64,000 bases of DNA from Alphaproteobacteria bacterium (GTDB lineage Bacteria > Pseudomonadota > Alphaproteobacteria > TMED109). The notes beneath the pieces are model-generated. The model worked only from the letters and a program-made list of their open reading frames with translations, was not told where the DNA came from and made no database searches. Numbering within the stretch: position 1 is the stretch's first letter; the number at the start of each line of letters is the position of its first letter. The translations under genes and the position numbers were made by a program. This document shows, piece by piece, positions 44,857 through 53,643 of the stretch. The stretch is from positions 1-64,000 of the forward strand of contig JAJDZX010000008.1 of NCBI GenBank assembly GCA_022824395.1, read 5' to 3'.

Positions 44857-46824
44857 ATGACCGGTGAAATCGGGCTGTTCGCCCTCATCCTCGCCTTTGC
44901 GGTCGCACTCTTTCAGGGCACGGTGCCGCTGGTCGGCGCCGCCCGGAACGACGCCGCTCTCATGGCCGTGAGCGACGTCTCCTCGGTCGTGCTCTGCGCA
45001 CTGGTCACGGTCGCGATCGTGATGCTGGGGCACGGCTACGTCACGTCGGACTTCTCGCTCCTGAACGTCTGGCAGAACTCGCACACCCTCAAGCCGCTGC
45101 TCTACAAGGTGAGCGGGGTCTGGGGAAACCACGAGGGGTCCCTGGTGCTCTGGGTGCTGATCCTCGCGATCTACGGCGCGGCGCTCGCGGTCTTCGGCCG
45201 CCAGGTGCCGCCCGCCCTCCGGGCGCGCGCCCTTGCCATCCAGGGGCTGATCGCGGCCGGTTTTCTGGCGTTTTCGCTGTTCACCTCGAACCCGTTCGCC
45301 CGCATCGTCCCGATTCCCGCGGAGGGCATGGGCCTCAATCCGATCCTCCAGGACCCCGGCCTCGCCTTCCACCCGCCCTGCCTCTACATGGGCTACGTGG
45401 GTCTCTCCGTGGCGTTCTCGTTCGGCATCGCCGGGCTCCTGGGCAAGGAGGTCGACGCCACCTGGGCGCGGCTGGCCCGCCCCTGGGTGCTGCTCGCGTG
45501 GTGCTTCCTCACCGCCGGGATCGCCCTGGGAAGCTGGTGGGCCTACTACGAGCTGGGGTGGGGCGGCTGGTGGTTCTGGGATCCGGTGGAAAACGCCTCG
45601 TTCATTCCGTGGCTGATCGCCACCGCACTGCTTCACTCGCTCCGGGTCGCGGAGAAGCGCGACACGCTGAAGGCCTGGACGCTGCTGCTCTGCATCACCG
45701 GGTTCTCGCTGTCCCTGCTGGGAACCTTCCTGGTGCGCTCGGGCGCGATCACCTCGGTGCACACGTTCGCCAGCGACCCGGCCCGCGGAATCTTCATCCT
45801 CGCGTTCCTCGCCGTGGTGACCGGGGGCGCGTTCGCCCTGTTTGCCGTGCGCGCGCCGCGGATCCGGGCCGAGGGCCTGTTCGAACCGGTGAGCCGCGAA
45901 GGGGCCCTCCTCCTGAACAACGTGTTCTTCGGAGCGGCCGCGGCGACGGTGCTCCTCGGCACCCTGTACCCCATCTTCATGGAGGTCGCGGGGAGCCCGC
46001 CGGTGAGCGTCGGGCCCCCCTACTACAACTCGGTCTTCCTGCCGCTGGCGATGCCGGCCCTCGTGCTCGCAGCGCTGGGCCCCGCCATCCCGTGGCGGCG
46101 GGCCGACCTGCCGGGCGTGCTGCACCGGATGCGCTTCGCCGCGGCCTGTGCGCTCGGCGTCGTGGTGCTGACCGCCTTCCTGCACCGTGACCCGGGCCCG
46201 CTGGCGCTGGCCGGCTACGGCCTTGCGGCGTTTCTCGCAGCCGGCACACTTCGAAACTGGCTGACCCGCCTCCGCCCCGGCCTCGACCTCGCCCGCGTGC
46301 TCCGGCGCGCGCGGGGCCTGCCGGCATCCGCCCACGGCATGGCGCTCGCGCATCTGGGGGTTGCGGTCATGGTCGTTGGCGTCACCGCGTCGAGCACTGG
46401 CCGGGTGGACCTCGAGCAGGTGATGCATCCGGGCGATACCCTGTCCCTGGCCGGCCGCACGATCGAGTTCCTGGGGGTGGAGAACATCGAAGGTCCCAAC
46501 TACACCGCGCTCCAGGGCCGCTTCCTGGTCACGGGCCCGGGCGCCCACACGAGCATGCTGTGGCCGGAGCGCCGGGCCTACCTCGCCAGCGGGACGGCCA
46601 CGACCGAGGCGGCGATCCTCGAGACCTTTGCCGGCGACATCTACGTGGTGCTGGGCGATCCCGTGGCGGACGGCGGCTGGGGCACCCGTCTCACGTTCAA
46701 CCCCCTGATCTGGTGGATCTGGGGCGGGGCCTTTCTCGGGGTCCTCGGCGGGGCGGTCTCCATCGCCGAGCGGGCAAGGCCGCGCCGGGCCCGCCTCCGG
46801 AGCCCGGCGGCGCAACCCGCATGA
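44857..46824 (+). CDS. ccmF: Cytochrome c heme lyase subunit CcmF
   Basis: A 655-residue membrane protein that attaches heme to apocytochrome. The WWD domain reads ELGWGGWWFWDPVENASFIP around residues 229-248, and heme-ligand histidines lie in KVSGVWGNHEGSLVLW and TALLHSLRVAEKR. The C-terminal periplasmic domain ends INPLIWW-like NPLIWWIWGG. It heads the second ccm cluster, coupled to ccmG by ATGA. Confidence 0.95.
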   Translation: MTGEIGLFALILAFAVALFQGTVPLVGAARNDAALMAVSDVSSVVLCALVTVAIVMLGHGYVTSDFSLLNVWQNSHTLKPLLYKVSGVWGNHEGSLVLWVLILAIYGAALAVFGRQVPPALRARALAIQGLIAAGFLAFSLFTSNPFARIVPIPAEGMGLNPILQDPGLAFHPPCLYMGYVGLSVAFSFGIAGLLGKEVDATWARLARPWVLLAWCFLTAGIALGSWWAYYELGWGGWWFWDPVENASFIPWLIATALLHSLRVAEKRDTLKAWTLLLCITGFSLSLLGTFLVRSGAITSVHTFASDPARGIFILAFLAVVTGGAFALFAVRAPRIRAEGLFEPVSREGALLLNNVFFGAAAATVLLGTLYPIFMEVAGSPPVSVGPPYYNSVFLPLAMPALVLAALGPAIPWRRADLPGVLHRMRFAAACALGVVVLTAFLHRDPGPLALAGYGLAAFLAAGTLRNWLTRLRPGLDLARVLRRARGLPASAHGMALAHLGVAVMVVGVTASSTGRVDLEQVMHPGDTLSLAGRTIEFLGVENIEGPNYTALQGRFLVTGPGAHTSMLWPERRAYLASGTATTEAAILETFAGDIYVVLGDPVADGGWGTRLTFNPLIWWIWGGAFLGVLGGAVSIAERARPRRARLRSPAAQPA

Positions 46825-47375
46825 CTCCCCGCCGCCTCCTGCTCTACGCGCTGCCGGCCGTCGCCGTGGTCGCGCTCGCTGCGCTGTTCGCCGGACGGCT
46901 CGCCACGCTGGAGGACGGCACCGACGTGCCGCCGTCCGCGCGCCTCGACCAGGCGATGCCGGTGATCCAGCTGGAATCGCTCCACCCGGGCGAACCCGGC
47001 CTTGACACCGAGGCCCTGCGCGGCGCCCCTTACGTCCTCAACGTCTGGGCGGAATGGTGCGGTCCGTGCAAGATCGAGCACCCCCAGCTGCTCGCCCTGT
47101 CCCGCCGGGGGATTGCGGTCTACGGGATCAACTACAAGGATCGCGAGGAGCGTGCCCGGTCGTTTCTCGCCGAGCGGGGCGATCCGTTCCGTGCCGTCGG
47201 CACTGACCAGGACGGCAAGGCGGGGATCGAACTCGGGATCTTCGGCGTCCCGGAGACCTTCGTCGTGGACCGGGACGGGATCATCCGTCATCGGCATGCC
47301 GGCCCGTTGAGCGAGGGCGATCTCGAGCGCGTGTTCCTGCCCATGCTGGCCCACCTGCAGGACCCCGAGCGTTGA
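46821..47375 (+). CDS. ccmG: Thiol:disulfide interchange protein CcmG (DsbE)
   Basis: A 184-residue anchored thioredoxin. A single membrane helix covers residues 5-25; the active site is WAEWCGPCKIEHP with Cys80 and Cys83. The cis-proline is in FGVPETFVVDRDG. It keeps the apocytochrome CXXCH cysteines reduced. ATG 46821 overlaps the ccmF stop. Overlaps ccmH by 4 bases. Confidence 0.94.
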   Translation: MTPRRLLLYALPAVAVVALAALFAGRLATLEDGTDVPPSARLDQAMPVIQLESLHPGEPGLDTEALRGAPYVLNVWAEWCGPCKIEHPQLLALSRRGIAVYGINYKDREERARSFLAERGDPFRAVGTDQDGKAGIELGIFGVPETFVVDRDGIIRHRHAGPLSEGDLERVFLPMLAHLQDPER

Positions 47376-47782
47376 AAGCGGTGCCGGGCGTGATCGGCAT
47401 CCTCCTGCTGCTGCCCGCCCTCGCCAGTCATGCCAGAGCGGCGGAGGATTCCGACGCCCGGGTCCGGGCCCTCGCCGAAGAGCTCCGCTGCGTGGTCTGC
47501 CAGAACCAGTCCCTCCTCGATTCGGACGCCGATCTGGCGAAGGACATGCGCGCGCTGATCCGGGAACGCGTCGACGCCGGCGACACCGACGAGGCGATCG
47601 TCGCCTTCCTGGTCGAGCGCTACGGGGACTTCATCCTCCTCCAGCCCCCCTTCAAGCCGGCGACCTGGATCCTGTGGCTCGGGCCGCTGGCATTTCTCGT
47701 CCTGGCCCTCGCTCTCGCCCGCACCCGGCTTCGCCGCGCCCGTGTTTCCCGCGCCCGTACCGACGACCCGGACGCCCCGTGA
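47372..47782 (+). CDS. ccmH: Cytochrome c maturation protein CcmH
   Basis: A 136-residue protein with signal or anchor helix at 7-23, redox motif LRCVVCQNQS (Cys40, Cys43), and a second membrane helix (about residues 99-117), PATWILWLGPLAFLVLALAL. It works with CcmF and CcmI as the lyase. The start TTG 47372 overlaps the ccmG stop. Confidence 0.93.
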   Translation: MKAVPGVIGILLLLPALASHARAAEDSDARVRALAEELRCVVCQNQSLLDSDADLAKDMRALIRERVDAGDTDEAIVAFLVERYGDFILLQPPFKPATWILWLGPLAFLVLALALARTRLRRARVSRARTDDPDAP

Positions 47783-48885
47783 TGTTTCTCGCCGTTGCCG
47801 CCGGTCTCGCGGCGGCTGTCACGGCGGCGCTCCTCCTCGGCCTCCGCGCCAGGTTGGGTAACCGCCTGCGCGGCCCGGCCGGCATTGCAGCCGTCGCCAT
47901 CCCGGTCATCGCCGCGGCCGTGTATCTCGGCATCGGCAATCCCGAATTCATCGACCCGCAGGTATCGCTGAATCGGGGCGATACGCTGATCCGCCTGCTG
48001 GAAGAGCAGGCAGAAGCGCAACCTGACTCTCCCGTTGCCCTGATGAATCTGGCGCAAGCGCTTGATGAAGCTGGACGCCCCGCGGACGCTGCTCCCCTCT
48101 GGCAGCGCGCGGCCGCACTGGACGGCGACGGCCGGGCGGATGCCCTGGCGCATGCCGCGCAGTCGCTGATCCTGGCCGCTGACGGCACCGTCACGGCGGA
48201 CGCCGCCGCCCTGATCGCCGGCGTTCTCGGCATCGAACCCGGCCACATGCCGGCGCGCTTCTACGCCGGCCTCGAGGAGCTCCAGGGAGGACGGCCCGAC
48301 GATGCGCTCGAGACCTGGACGGCCCTGCTCCCGGACCTCCCGCCCGACGCCGAGTTCCGCCCGATGGTCGAGAGCGGAATCCGGGAGGCGGCCGCCCGGG
48401 CGAATGTCCCGTCTCCGCTTCCCGACGTCGCGCAGCAGGCGCCGGACGACGCGCAGATCCGGGCCATGGTCGACGGACTTGCCGCCCGGCTCGCCGACAA
48501 CCCCGACGATCTCGAGGGCTGGAAACGGCTGGGCCGATCGCGCCGGGTCCTGGATCAGTACGACCTCAGCCACGAGGCTTACATGCGCGCGGTCGCGCTG
48601 GCGCCGGAGGATGCGGAGGCCCTGGCGGGCGCCGCGGAGGCGCTCACCCTCGCCGCCGAAGATCCTGCTGAACCGCCGGCCGAGGCGATCGCCCTGTTTC
48701 GCCGGGTGCTGGACATCGACCAGGATCACGCGCTCGCCCTCTACGTCATGGGCGAGGAGGCAGTGCGGCGGGACGACCTGGAAACGGCGCGCGCGCTGCT
48801 CGGCCGGCTCCTGCAGCGGCTGCCTCCCGGCGAGCCGATGCACGCGACGATCGCCGAGCGCCTGGAGGCGATCAGCCCGGAGTGA
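47782..48885 (+). CDS. ccmI: Cytochrome c maturation protein CcmI
   Basis: A 367-residue apocytochrome chaperone. Two membrane helices occupy residues 1-20 and 36-52, with the loop LRARLGNRLRG between. The periplasmic part holds tetratricopeptide repeats, such as SPVALMNLAQALDEAGRP and EGWKRLGRSRRVLDQYD, that bind the cytochrome C-terminus. ATG 47782 overlaps the ccmH stop by one base. Confidence 0.9.
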   Translation: MFLAVAAGLAAAVTAALLLGLRARLGNRLRGPAGIAAVAIPVIAAAVYLGIGNPEFIDPQVSLNRGDTLIRLLEEQAEAQPDSPVALMNLAQALDEAGRPADAAPLWQRAAALDGDGRADALAHAAQSLILAADGTVTADAAALIAGVLGIEPGHMPARFYAGLEELQGGRPDDALETWTALLPDLPPDAEFRPMVESGIREAAARANVPSPLPDVAQQAPDDAQIRAMVDGLAARLADNPDDLEGWKRLGRSRRVLDQYDLSHEAYMRAVALAPEDAEALAGAAEALTLAAEDPAEPPAEAIALFRRVLDIDQDHALALYVMGEEAVRRDDLETARALLGRLLQRLPPGEPMHATIAERLEAISPE

Positions 48886-48921
48886 CCGGTCCGCCCGGGG
48901 CCGGTCCGCGGACGGTCGGGG

Positions 48922-49788
48922 TCAGGCCGCCTGCCTGGCCGGGGAACGCTGGTAGATGACGTCCTCCTGGTCATCGGGGACGTAGAAGTAGTCGCCCGGC
49001 CGCGGGTCGTGCCCGAGATCACCCAGAAGCCGCCGCTGGCGCGGCGTGCAGGAATCCATCACCCCGGTCATGGTCGGGAAGTCGTACGTCTTGAGGAACA
49101 TCTGCGCGTAGTTGTAGAGCAGCGTCTTCCGGCCCTTGCCGGCGTGATTGGGGGCCGGGCCGTGCCACAGCGCGTGGCTGAACAGGTAGCAGTCGCCCGC
49201 CCGGCCGCCGAGCTGCACGGCTCCCGGCGTGTGCGGGGTCGGCGCGGCGTCGCAGTCAAACGGGATCTGGCGAAGATGGCTGCCCGGGAACACCGTGAAG
49301 TTGCCGCAATCGGTGCCTTCGACGTCGGTGAGGAGGTACAGGGCCTTCATCGCCAGCGGCCGGCTGGTCTCGGTCACGCGGATTCTCCGGAGCGCCTCGC
49401 CTCCGTCGGTGTGCGTGAAGCCGGGAAATTCCGTCGTCGGGGCCCGGACGATGGCCTGCGTCATGCTGATGACGATGTAAGGCCCCATCAGCTCCAGGAT
49501 CCGATCGAACACGTTGGGCCGGTCCATCAGGTCCAGGAAGGGTTGCGCGTACCCCATGATGTCCCGTCGGTCCATGAAGGAGTTGGGGTCGTCTGCGGTC
49601 GGGTTGCGCTCCACCCAGGCGTAATGGCCGCGCGGCACGTCCGGCGTGGGCTCCCATCCCGGCTCGTGCCGGATCGAGTCGATCAGGCCGCCGTACAGCG
49701 CGACTTCCTCCGGATCCAGCGCTCCCTGCAAGTGGATGTAGCCGTCCACCGCCCATTGGCGGCGCTGCTCAGCGCTCAAGGTCGCCAT
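48922..49788 (-). CDS. Phytanoyl-CoA dioxygenase (PhyH) family protein
   Basis: A 288-residue Fe(II)/2-oxoglutarate oxygenase. Iron ligands are His126 and Asp128 in GFTHTDGGE and His209 in HALWHGPAPN; an Arg further on would bind 2-oxoglutarate. AAGGAGG precedes ATG 49788. PhyH proteins hydroxylate fatty acyl-CoA, ectoine and many natural products; the substrate is unknown. It is the second 2-oxoglutarate oxygenase in the window. Confidence 0.87.
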   Translation of the reverse strand: MATLSAEQRRQWAVDGYIHLQGALDPEEVALYGGLIDSIRHEPGWEPTPDVPRGHYAWVERNPTADDPNSFMDRRDIMGYAQPFLDLMDRPNVFDRILELMGPYIVISMTQAIVRAPTTEFPGFTHTDGGEALRRIRVTETSRPLAMKALYLLTDVEGTDCGNFTVFPGSHLRQIPFDCDAAPTPHTPGAVQLGGRAGDCYLFSHALWHGPAPNHAGKGRKTLLYNYAQMFLKTYDFPTMTGVMDSCTPRQRRLLGDLGHDPRPGDYFYVPDDQEDVIYQRSPARQAA

Positions 49789-49899
49789 GAGAGGATCCTC
49801 CTTCGGTTCCGCGCCCCGGGCGCGGTGCGTGGATTATTCCATCCCGCGGCCGGCAATGCATGTGCGCCCGGCACTGGCGGGCACAAACCCGCGCTCGCA

Positions 49900-50445
49900 T
49901 CAGTCGGATTCGAGCTCTGTGTCCCAGTACAGGTAGTCGCGCCAGCTCTCGTGCAGGTAGTTCGGCGGGAAGCCCGGCGCGCGCGCATGCAGTTCGCGCT
50001 CGGTCGGAGCCCGCGGGCTCCGGATGAGCCGCATGCCGATCTCGTGGATCAGATGATTGCCCTTCACGAAGTTGCAGGGCGCGCAGGCGGCGACCACGTT
50101 GTCCCACGAGGTGCGCCCGCCCCTCGAGCGCGGCAGCACGTGGTCGAACGTCAGGTCCGACACCGGCTCGCGGGCACCGCAGTACTGGCACGTGAAGCGG
50201 TCGCGCAGAAACAGGTTGAACCGCGTGAACGCGGGCGTCCGGTCCCCGTTTATGTACCGCTTCAACGCGACTACGCTGGGCAGCCGCATCGAGAACGTGG
50301 CCGACCGGACGACCTGATCGTACTCGGCCACGATGCTGACGCGCTCCAGGAACACGGCCCGCACCGTGTCCTGCCAGGGCAGCAACGACAGCGGAAAGTA
50401 CCGCAGTGGCCGGTAGTCGGCGTTCAACACCAGCGCCGGGTTCAT
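49900..50445 (-). CDS. HNH endonuclease
   Basis: A 181-residue protein with the start MNPALVLNADYRPLRYFPLS, the common N-terminus of a chromosomal HNH family. The nuclease core has zinc cysteines in CQYCGA and CAPCNFVKG, with the catalytic stretch FDHVLPRSRGGRTSWDNVV. Start ATG 50445 is chosen by that N-terminus although the frame is open 264 bases further. Role in the cell unknown; family members are widely kept in alphaproteobacteria. Divergent from the CoA-transferase. Confidence 0.9.
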   Translation of the reverse strand: MNPALVLNADYRPLRYFPLSLLPWQDTVRAVFLERVSIVAEYDQVVRSATFSMRLPSVVALKRYINGDRTPAFTRFNLFLRDRFTCQYCGAREPVSDLTFDHVLPRSRGGRTSWDNVVAACAPCNFVKGNHLIHEIGMRLIRSPRAPTERELHARAPGFPPNYLHESWRDYLYWDTELESD

Positions 50446-50575
50446 GTGAAGCTCGAGCGCCACTGCGAGGTTCCCGATCCGGTGCCGGCGATCACCGCCG
50501 ACGAGTGTATAGAAGAGTGTCCGCAATTGGGACACCATGCAAACGGGCCCGACGGGGCGCCGCAGGGAGGTATCT

Positions 50576-51799
50576 GTGCCGGAAACGCTTGAAGGCATAC
50601 GCGTTCTCGACCTCAGTCGAGTGCTCGCCGGCCCCTGGTGCGCCCAGTGCCTGGGCGACCTCGGCGCCGAGGTCATCAAGGTCGAACGGCCGGGGTCCGG
50701 TGACGACACGCGGCACTGGGGGCCACCGTTCCTGCAGGAGGAGTCGGGGAGCGGGCCCGGCGAGAGCGCCTATTTCCTGTCGGCGAACCGCGGCAAGCGG
50801 TCCGTCACCGTCAACCTCGCCGATCCCGACGGGCAGCAGATCGTCCGGGAACTGGCCGCCCGGTCCGACGTCCTGATCGAGAACTACCGCGTCGGCGGAC
50901 TGGCCAGGTACGGCCTCGACTACGACTCGCTGCACGGGTTCAATCCGCGCCTGGTCTACTGCTCGATCACCGGCTTCGGGCAGACGGGGCCGGCGCGTAC
51001 GCGGCCCGGGTATGACTTCATGATCCAGGCCGAGGGCGGGATCATGAGCCTCACGGGGGAGGCTGACGATCGTCCCGGGGGCGGCCCCACCAAGGCCGGG
51101 ATCGCGGTGAGCGACCTGTTCGCCGGCATGTACGCGGTGCAGGCCGTGCTGGCCGCGCTCCTGGAGCGCGAACGCAGCGGACAAGGGCAGTACATCGACC
51201 TGGCCCTGCTGGACTCCACGGTCGCCACCCTTTCGATGATGGCGGTGTCGAGCCTGATCACCGGCGCCTCGCCTCCACGCGTCGGCAACGCGCACCCGCA
51301 CGTGGTGCCGTACCGGCTCTACCCAACCACCGATCGCCCCATGGTGGTGGCCGTCGGCAACAATGCCCAGTTCGCCCGCCTGGCTGCCGCGATCGGACTC
51401 CCGGACCTTGCCTCGGACCCCCGCTTCGCCACCAACCGCGATCGACTGGAACATCGCGACGCTCTCGATCGCCTGATCGAGGGCCAGATGCGCACGCGCC
51501 CGTTCAGCCACTGGCAAACGGCGCTGCAGGCCGCGAAGATTCCGTTCGCGCCGGTGAACTCGGTGCTGGACGCTCTCGATCTCGAGCAGATACGGGCGCG
51601 CGGGATGCGGATCGACCTTCCGCACGTGAACGGCGGCACCGTGCCCGGTCCCGGAAACCCCATCCGGCTGTCACGGACGCCTGTCCGTTACCGGAACGCC
51701 GGGCCCGTGCTGGGCGGCGACACCGATTCCGTTCTTCGTGACATGCTGGGAAAGACGCCCGAGGAGGTCGAGCGCCTGCGCGCCGCCGGCAGCATCTAG
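50576..51799 (+). CDS. CaiB/BaiF family III CoA-transferase
   Basis: A 407-residue enzyme that moves CoA between acids. The N-terminus reads LEGIRVLDLSRVLAGPWCAQ, and the middle GYDFMIQAEGGIMSLTGE. The catalytic Asp lies in AVSDLFAGMYAVQAVL. GGGAGG stands five bases before GTG 50576, so that start is preferred to ATG 50537. Relatives often act with glutaryl-CoA dehydrogenase to activate glutarate, and gcdH is in this window 8 kb away, so a succinyl-CoA:glutarate role is possible. Confidence 0.9.
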   Translation: MPETLEGIRVLDLSRVLAGPWCAQCLGDLGAEVIKVERPGSGDDTRHWGPPFLQEESGSGPGESAYFLSANRGKRSVTVNLADPDGQQIVRELAARSDVLIENYRVGGLARYGLDYDSLHGFNPRLVYCSITGFGQTGPARTRPGYDFMIQAEGGIMSLTGEADDRPGGGPTKAGIAVSDLFAGMYAVQAVLAALLERERSGQGQYIDLALLDSTVATLSMMAVSSLITGASPPRVGNAHPHVVPYRLYPTTDRPMVVAVGNNAQFARLAAAIGLPDLASDPRFATNRDRLEHRDALDRLIEGQMRTRPFSHWQTALQAAKIPFAPVNSVLDALDLEQIRARGMRIDLPHVNGGTVPGPGNPIRLSRTPVRYRNAGPVLGGDTDSVLRDMLGKTPEEVERLRAAGSI

Positions 51800-51993
51800 C
51801 CGCCGCCCGGGGGCACCGGCGCAAATGGCCGTGCCCGACTGCCCGCCCCCACCGGCCGTCGACGCTGCCGCTGGAGCCGCCGTCGATCCCTCATTACCAT
51901 TGCGATCGGATCACGGAATGGCGGCCGGTCAGCATCACGGTCAGCCCGTCTGCTTCCGTGGAGACCAACCATCCGTTTCCCCGGCGAGGTCAA

Positions 51994-52659
51994 GTGTCCG
52001 CGTCCTCCTCCACCCTCCATCGGTTTCGTTGCGCCCTTCCGGTCATGGGGCTGCTCGTGATCATGGCCACCGCCGGTCAGCCGGTGCAGGCCGCCGGCGA
52101 AGACGACACGAGATTCAAGCAGATTCGTCCGCAGTTCATCGCGGCGTTGGGCGATCCGGGCGCCAACTCCGGGAGCGGCGCGCAATCGTGGGGCGTGTGG
52201 CGCCTGGACCCGGGCCCGCGGGGCGTGTGGCTGAAGCACTACGAGCGACTGCAGGCCGCAGGCGGGGTCGCACCGGCCCGGTGGCAGTTCGACGAAGCGG
52301 ACTGGTGGGTGGAGGAAAACGGCTTGATCATGGAAAAGCCGGAATTCCCGCTCCCTCCCGGCAAGTACGTGGTCACGGGTGGTCGCGAGGTCACGACCGT
52401 GCTGACCATTCACCCCACGGACCAGGACGGCGACCGGCGGTGGGAACTCCGCGGCGACGCCACGATCCATGACGTGACGCACCTGCGGTGCCGCTCGGCA
52501 CGCTACACCCCGGCGACGCCCGACCGCCCCTGTTCACCGGCCAAGGCGCAAATGAGCGAGTTTCCGGTGGCCCCGGGGGGCGTGATGCCGCCGGTCGAGG
52601 GCTGCCACAAGCAGGACTATTCGGTGCTCTTCATCGTCGGTGTGGCCGTGGAAGGCTGA
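51994..52659 (+). CDS. Secreted hypothetical protein
   Basis: A 221-residue protein from GTG 51994. A signal peptide covers about residues 14-33 (MGLLVIMATAGQPVQAA). The mature part has WGVWRLDPGPRGVWL, PEFPLPPGKYVVTGGREV and four cysteines toward the end in pairs (LRCRSARYTPA, RPCSPA, EGCHKQDYSV). I recall homologues in other proteobacteria labelled hypothetical. It stands alone after the CoA-transferase. Confidence 0.7.
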   Translation: MSASSSTLHRFRCALPVMGLLVIMATAGQPVQAAGEDDTRFKQIRPQFIAALGDPGANSGSGAQSWGVWRLDPGPRGVWLKHYERLQAAGGVAPARWQFDEADWWVEENGLIMEKPEFPLPPGKYVVTGGREVTTVLTIHPTDQDGDRRWELRGDATIHDVTHLRCRSARYTPATPDRPCSPAKAQMSEFPVAPGGVMPPVEGCHKQDYSVLFIVGVAVEG

Positions 52660-52689
52660 CTGGAAGCAGCGCCGGGCCGGCAGCGCAGC

Positions 52690-53193
52690 TCACGCGTCCA
52701 ACAGGCCGGCGAGTTCGGACATCCGCAGGACCAGCATCAGCGGCTCGCGCTCCGAGAACGGACGGAAGCCGAAGCGTTTGTAGAAGGCCTTCGCGCGTTC
52801 GTCGATGGCCTGCACGATGACGGCGCGGGCGCCCACCGTGCCGGCGGCGGCGAGCGAGCGCCGTGCCGCGTTGATCAGAAGGTCCGAGCCGAGACGCCGA
52901 CCCCGGTAGGCCTCGTCAACCGCGAGCTGTCCCAGAAGGATGACCGGGATCGGGTCGGGCATGTTCCGGCCGACCCGGGACGACACCCGGCGCCGTTCCA
53001 CGGAACTGGCGGCGAGGCTGTAGAACCCGGCCACCCGGTCGCCGTCGCAAGCCACGTAGGTGCGCGCGCCGCCCCTGGCCTCGTTCAGCCTTGCCTTGCC
53101 CCGGAGCCAGGCGTCGAGAGTGGGGACGCCCGAAGAGAACTGCGAGATGTCGTGGCGGGAAGCGAGCGGCTCGGGCGGTTCTAGCGGTCCCAC
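52690..53193 (-). CDS. GNAT acetyltransferase, putative toxin
   Basis: A 167-residue acetyltransferase of the TacT/AtaT class. The start PEPLASRHDISQFSSGVPTL followed by DAWLRGKARLNEARG is typical, the acetyl-CoA site is QLAVDEAYRGRRLGSDLL, and the C-terminal AFYKRFGF carries the catalytic Tyr. These toxins acetylate charged tRNAs. The start is GTG 53193, overlapping the antitoxin by 13 bases. Confidence 0.88.
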   Translation of the reverse strand: MGPLEPPEPLASRHDISQFSSGVPTLDAWLRGKARLNEARGGARTYVACDGDRVAGFYSLAASSVERRRVSSRVGRNMPDPIPVILLGQLAVDEAYRGRRLGSDLLINAARRSLAAAGTVGARAVIVQAIDERAKAFYKRFGFRPFSEREPLMLVLRMSELAGLLDA

Positions 53194-53438
53194 TGAGGCC
53201 GGCGCGCGTAGCGCGCCTTCACTGCGGGGTCGATCTCCACCGGCGCGTCGAGCGCGGCGACGAAGTCGTCCCAGGCCTCGTCGTCGAGGGCGATCACGGG
53301 GCGCTCGTTCAGGATCTCGATCGCCGCCGCCTCGCTGGACCGGAGCAAGAACTCGGTCCGGCTGACGCCCCGAATCGTTGCCGCACGGTCGATGATCGCC
53401 AAGCGTTCGCTGGAGGTGCGGAAATTCACCTGGGGCAT
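53181..53438 (-). CDS. DUF1778 antitoxin
   Basis: An 85-residue protein with an N-terminal ribbon-helix-helix, MPQVNFRTSSERLAIIDRAA then SRTEFLLRSSEAAA, and a C-terminal toxin-binding tail from EAWDDFVAALDAPVEI. GGGAGGAG precedes ATG 53438. Paired with the downstream GNAT gene as a type II toxin-antitoxin operon that should repress itself. Confidence 0.9.
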   Translation of the reverse strand: MPQVNFRTSSERLAIIDRAATIRGVSRTEFLLRSSEAAAIEILNERPVIALDDEAWDDFVAALDAPVEIDPAVKARYARRPQWDR

Positions 53439-53643
53439 ACCGGTCTCCTCCCTGCAAGCTGCGTCAGCATGGTGGCTGGTTTCAGGATATAGCAATTGTG
53501 TAGATAAGCGGCAAGCTGCACCCGGGCAGCTCCCGTGTCGATGGGCAGGAGGGCACCGGGGCAGGCGGCTCAGCTGCGGCCCTTCAGGTGACTCCGTGCC
53601 AACCGCGCGCACGACGCCGGAAACCGGGCTGTTCAGAGGTCCA

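Noticed and set aside
44581-46815. Open frame of 744 codons on the minus strand opposite ccmF
   Set aside because: It is the antisense of a clear CcmF gene in GC-rich DNA. Its translation is low in complexity and rich in Arg, Gly and Glu, with no domain.
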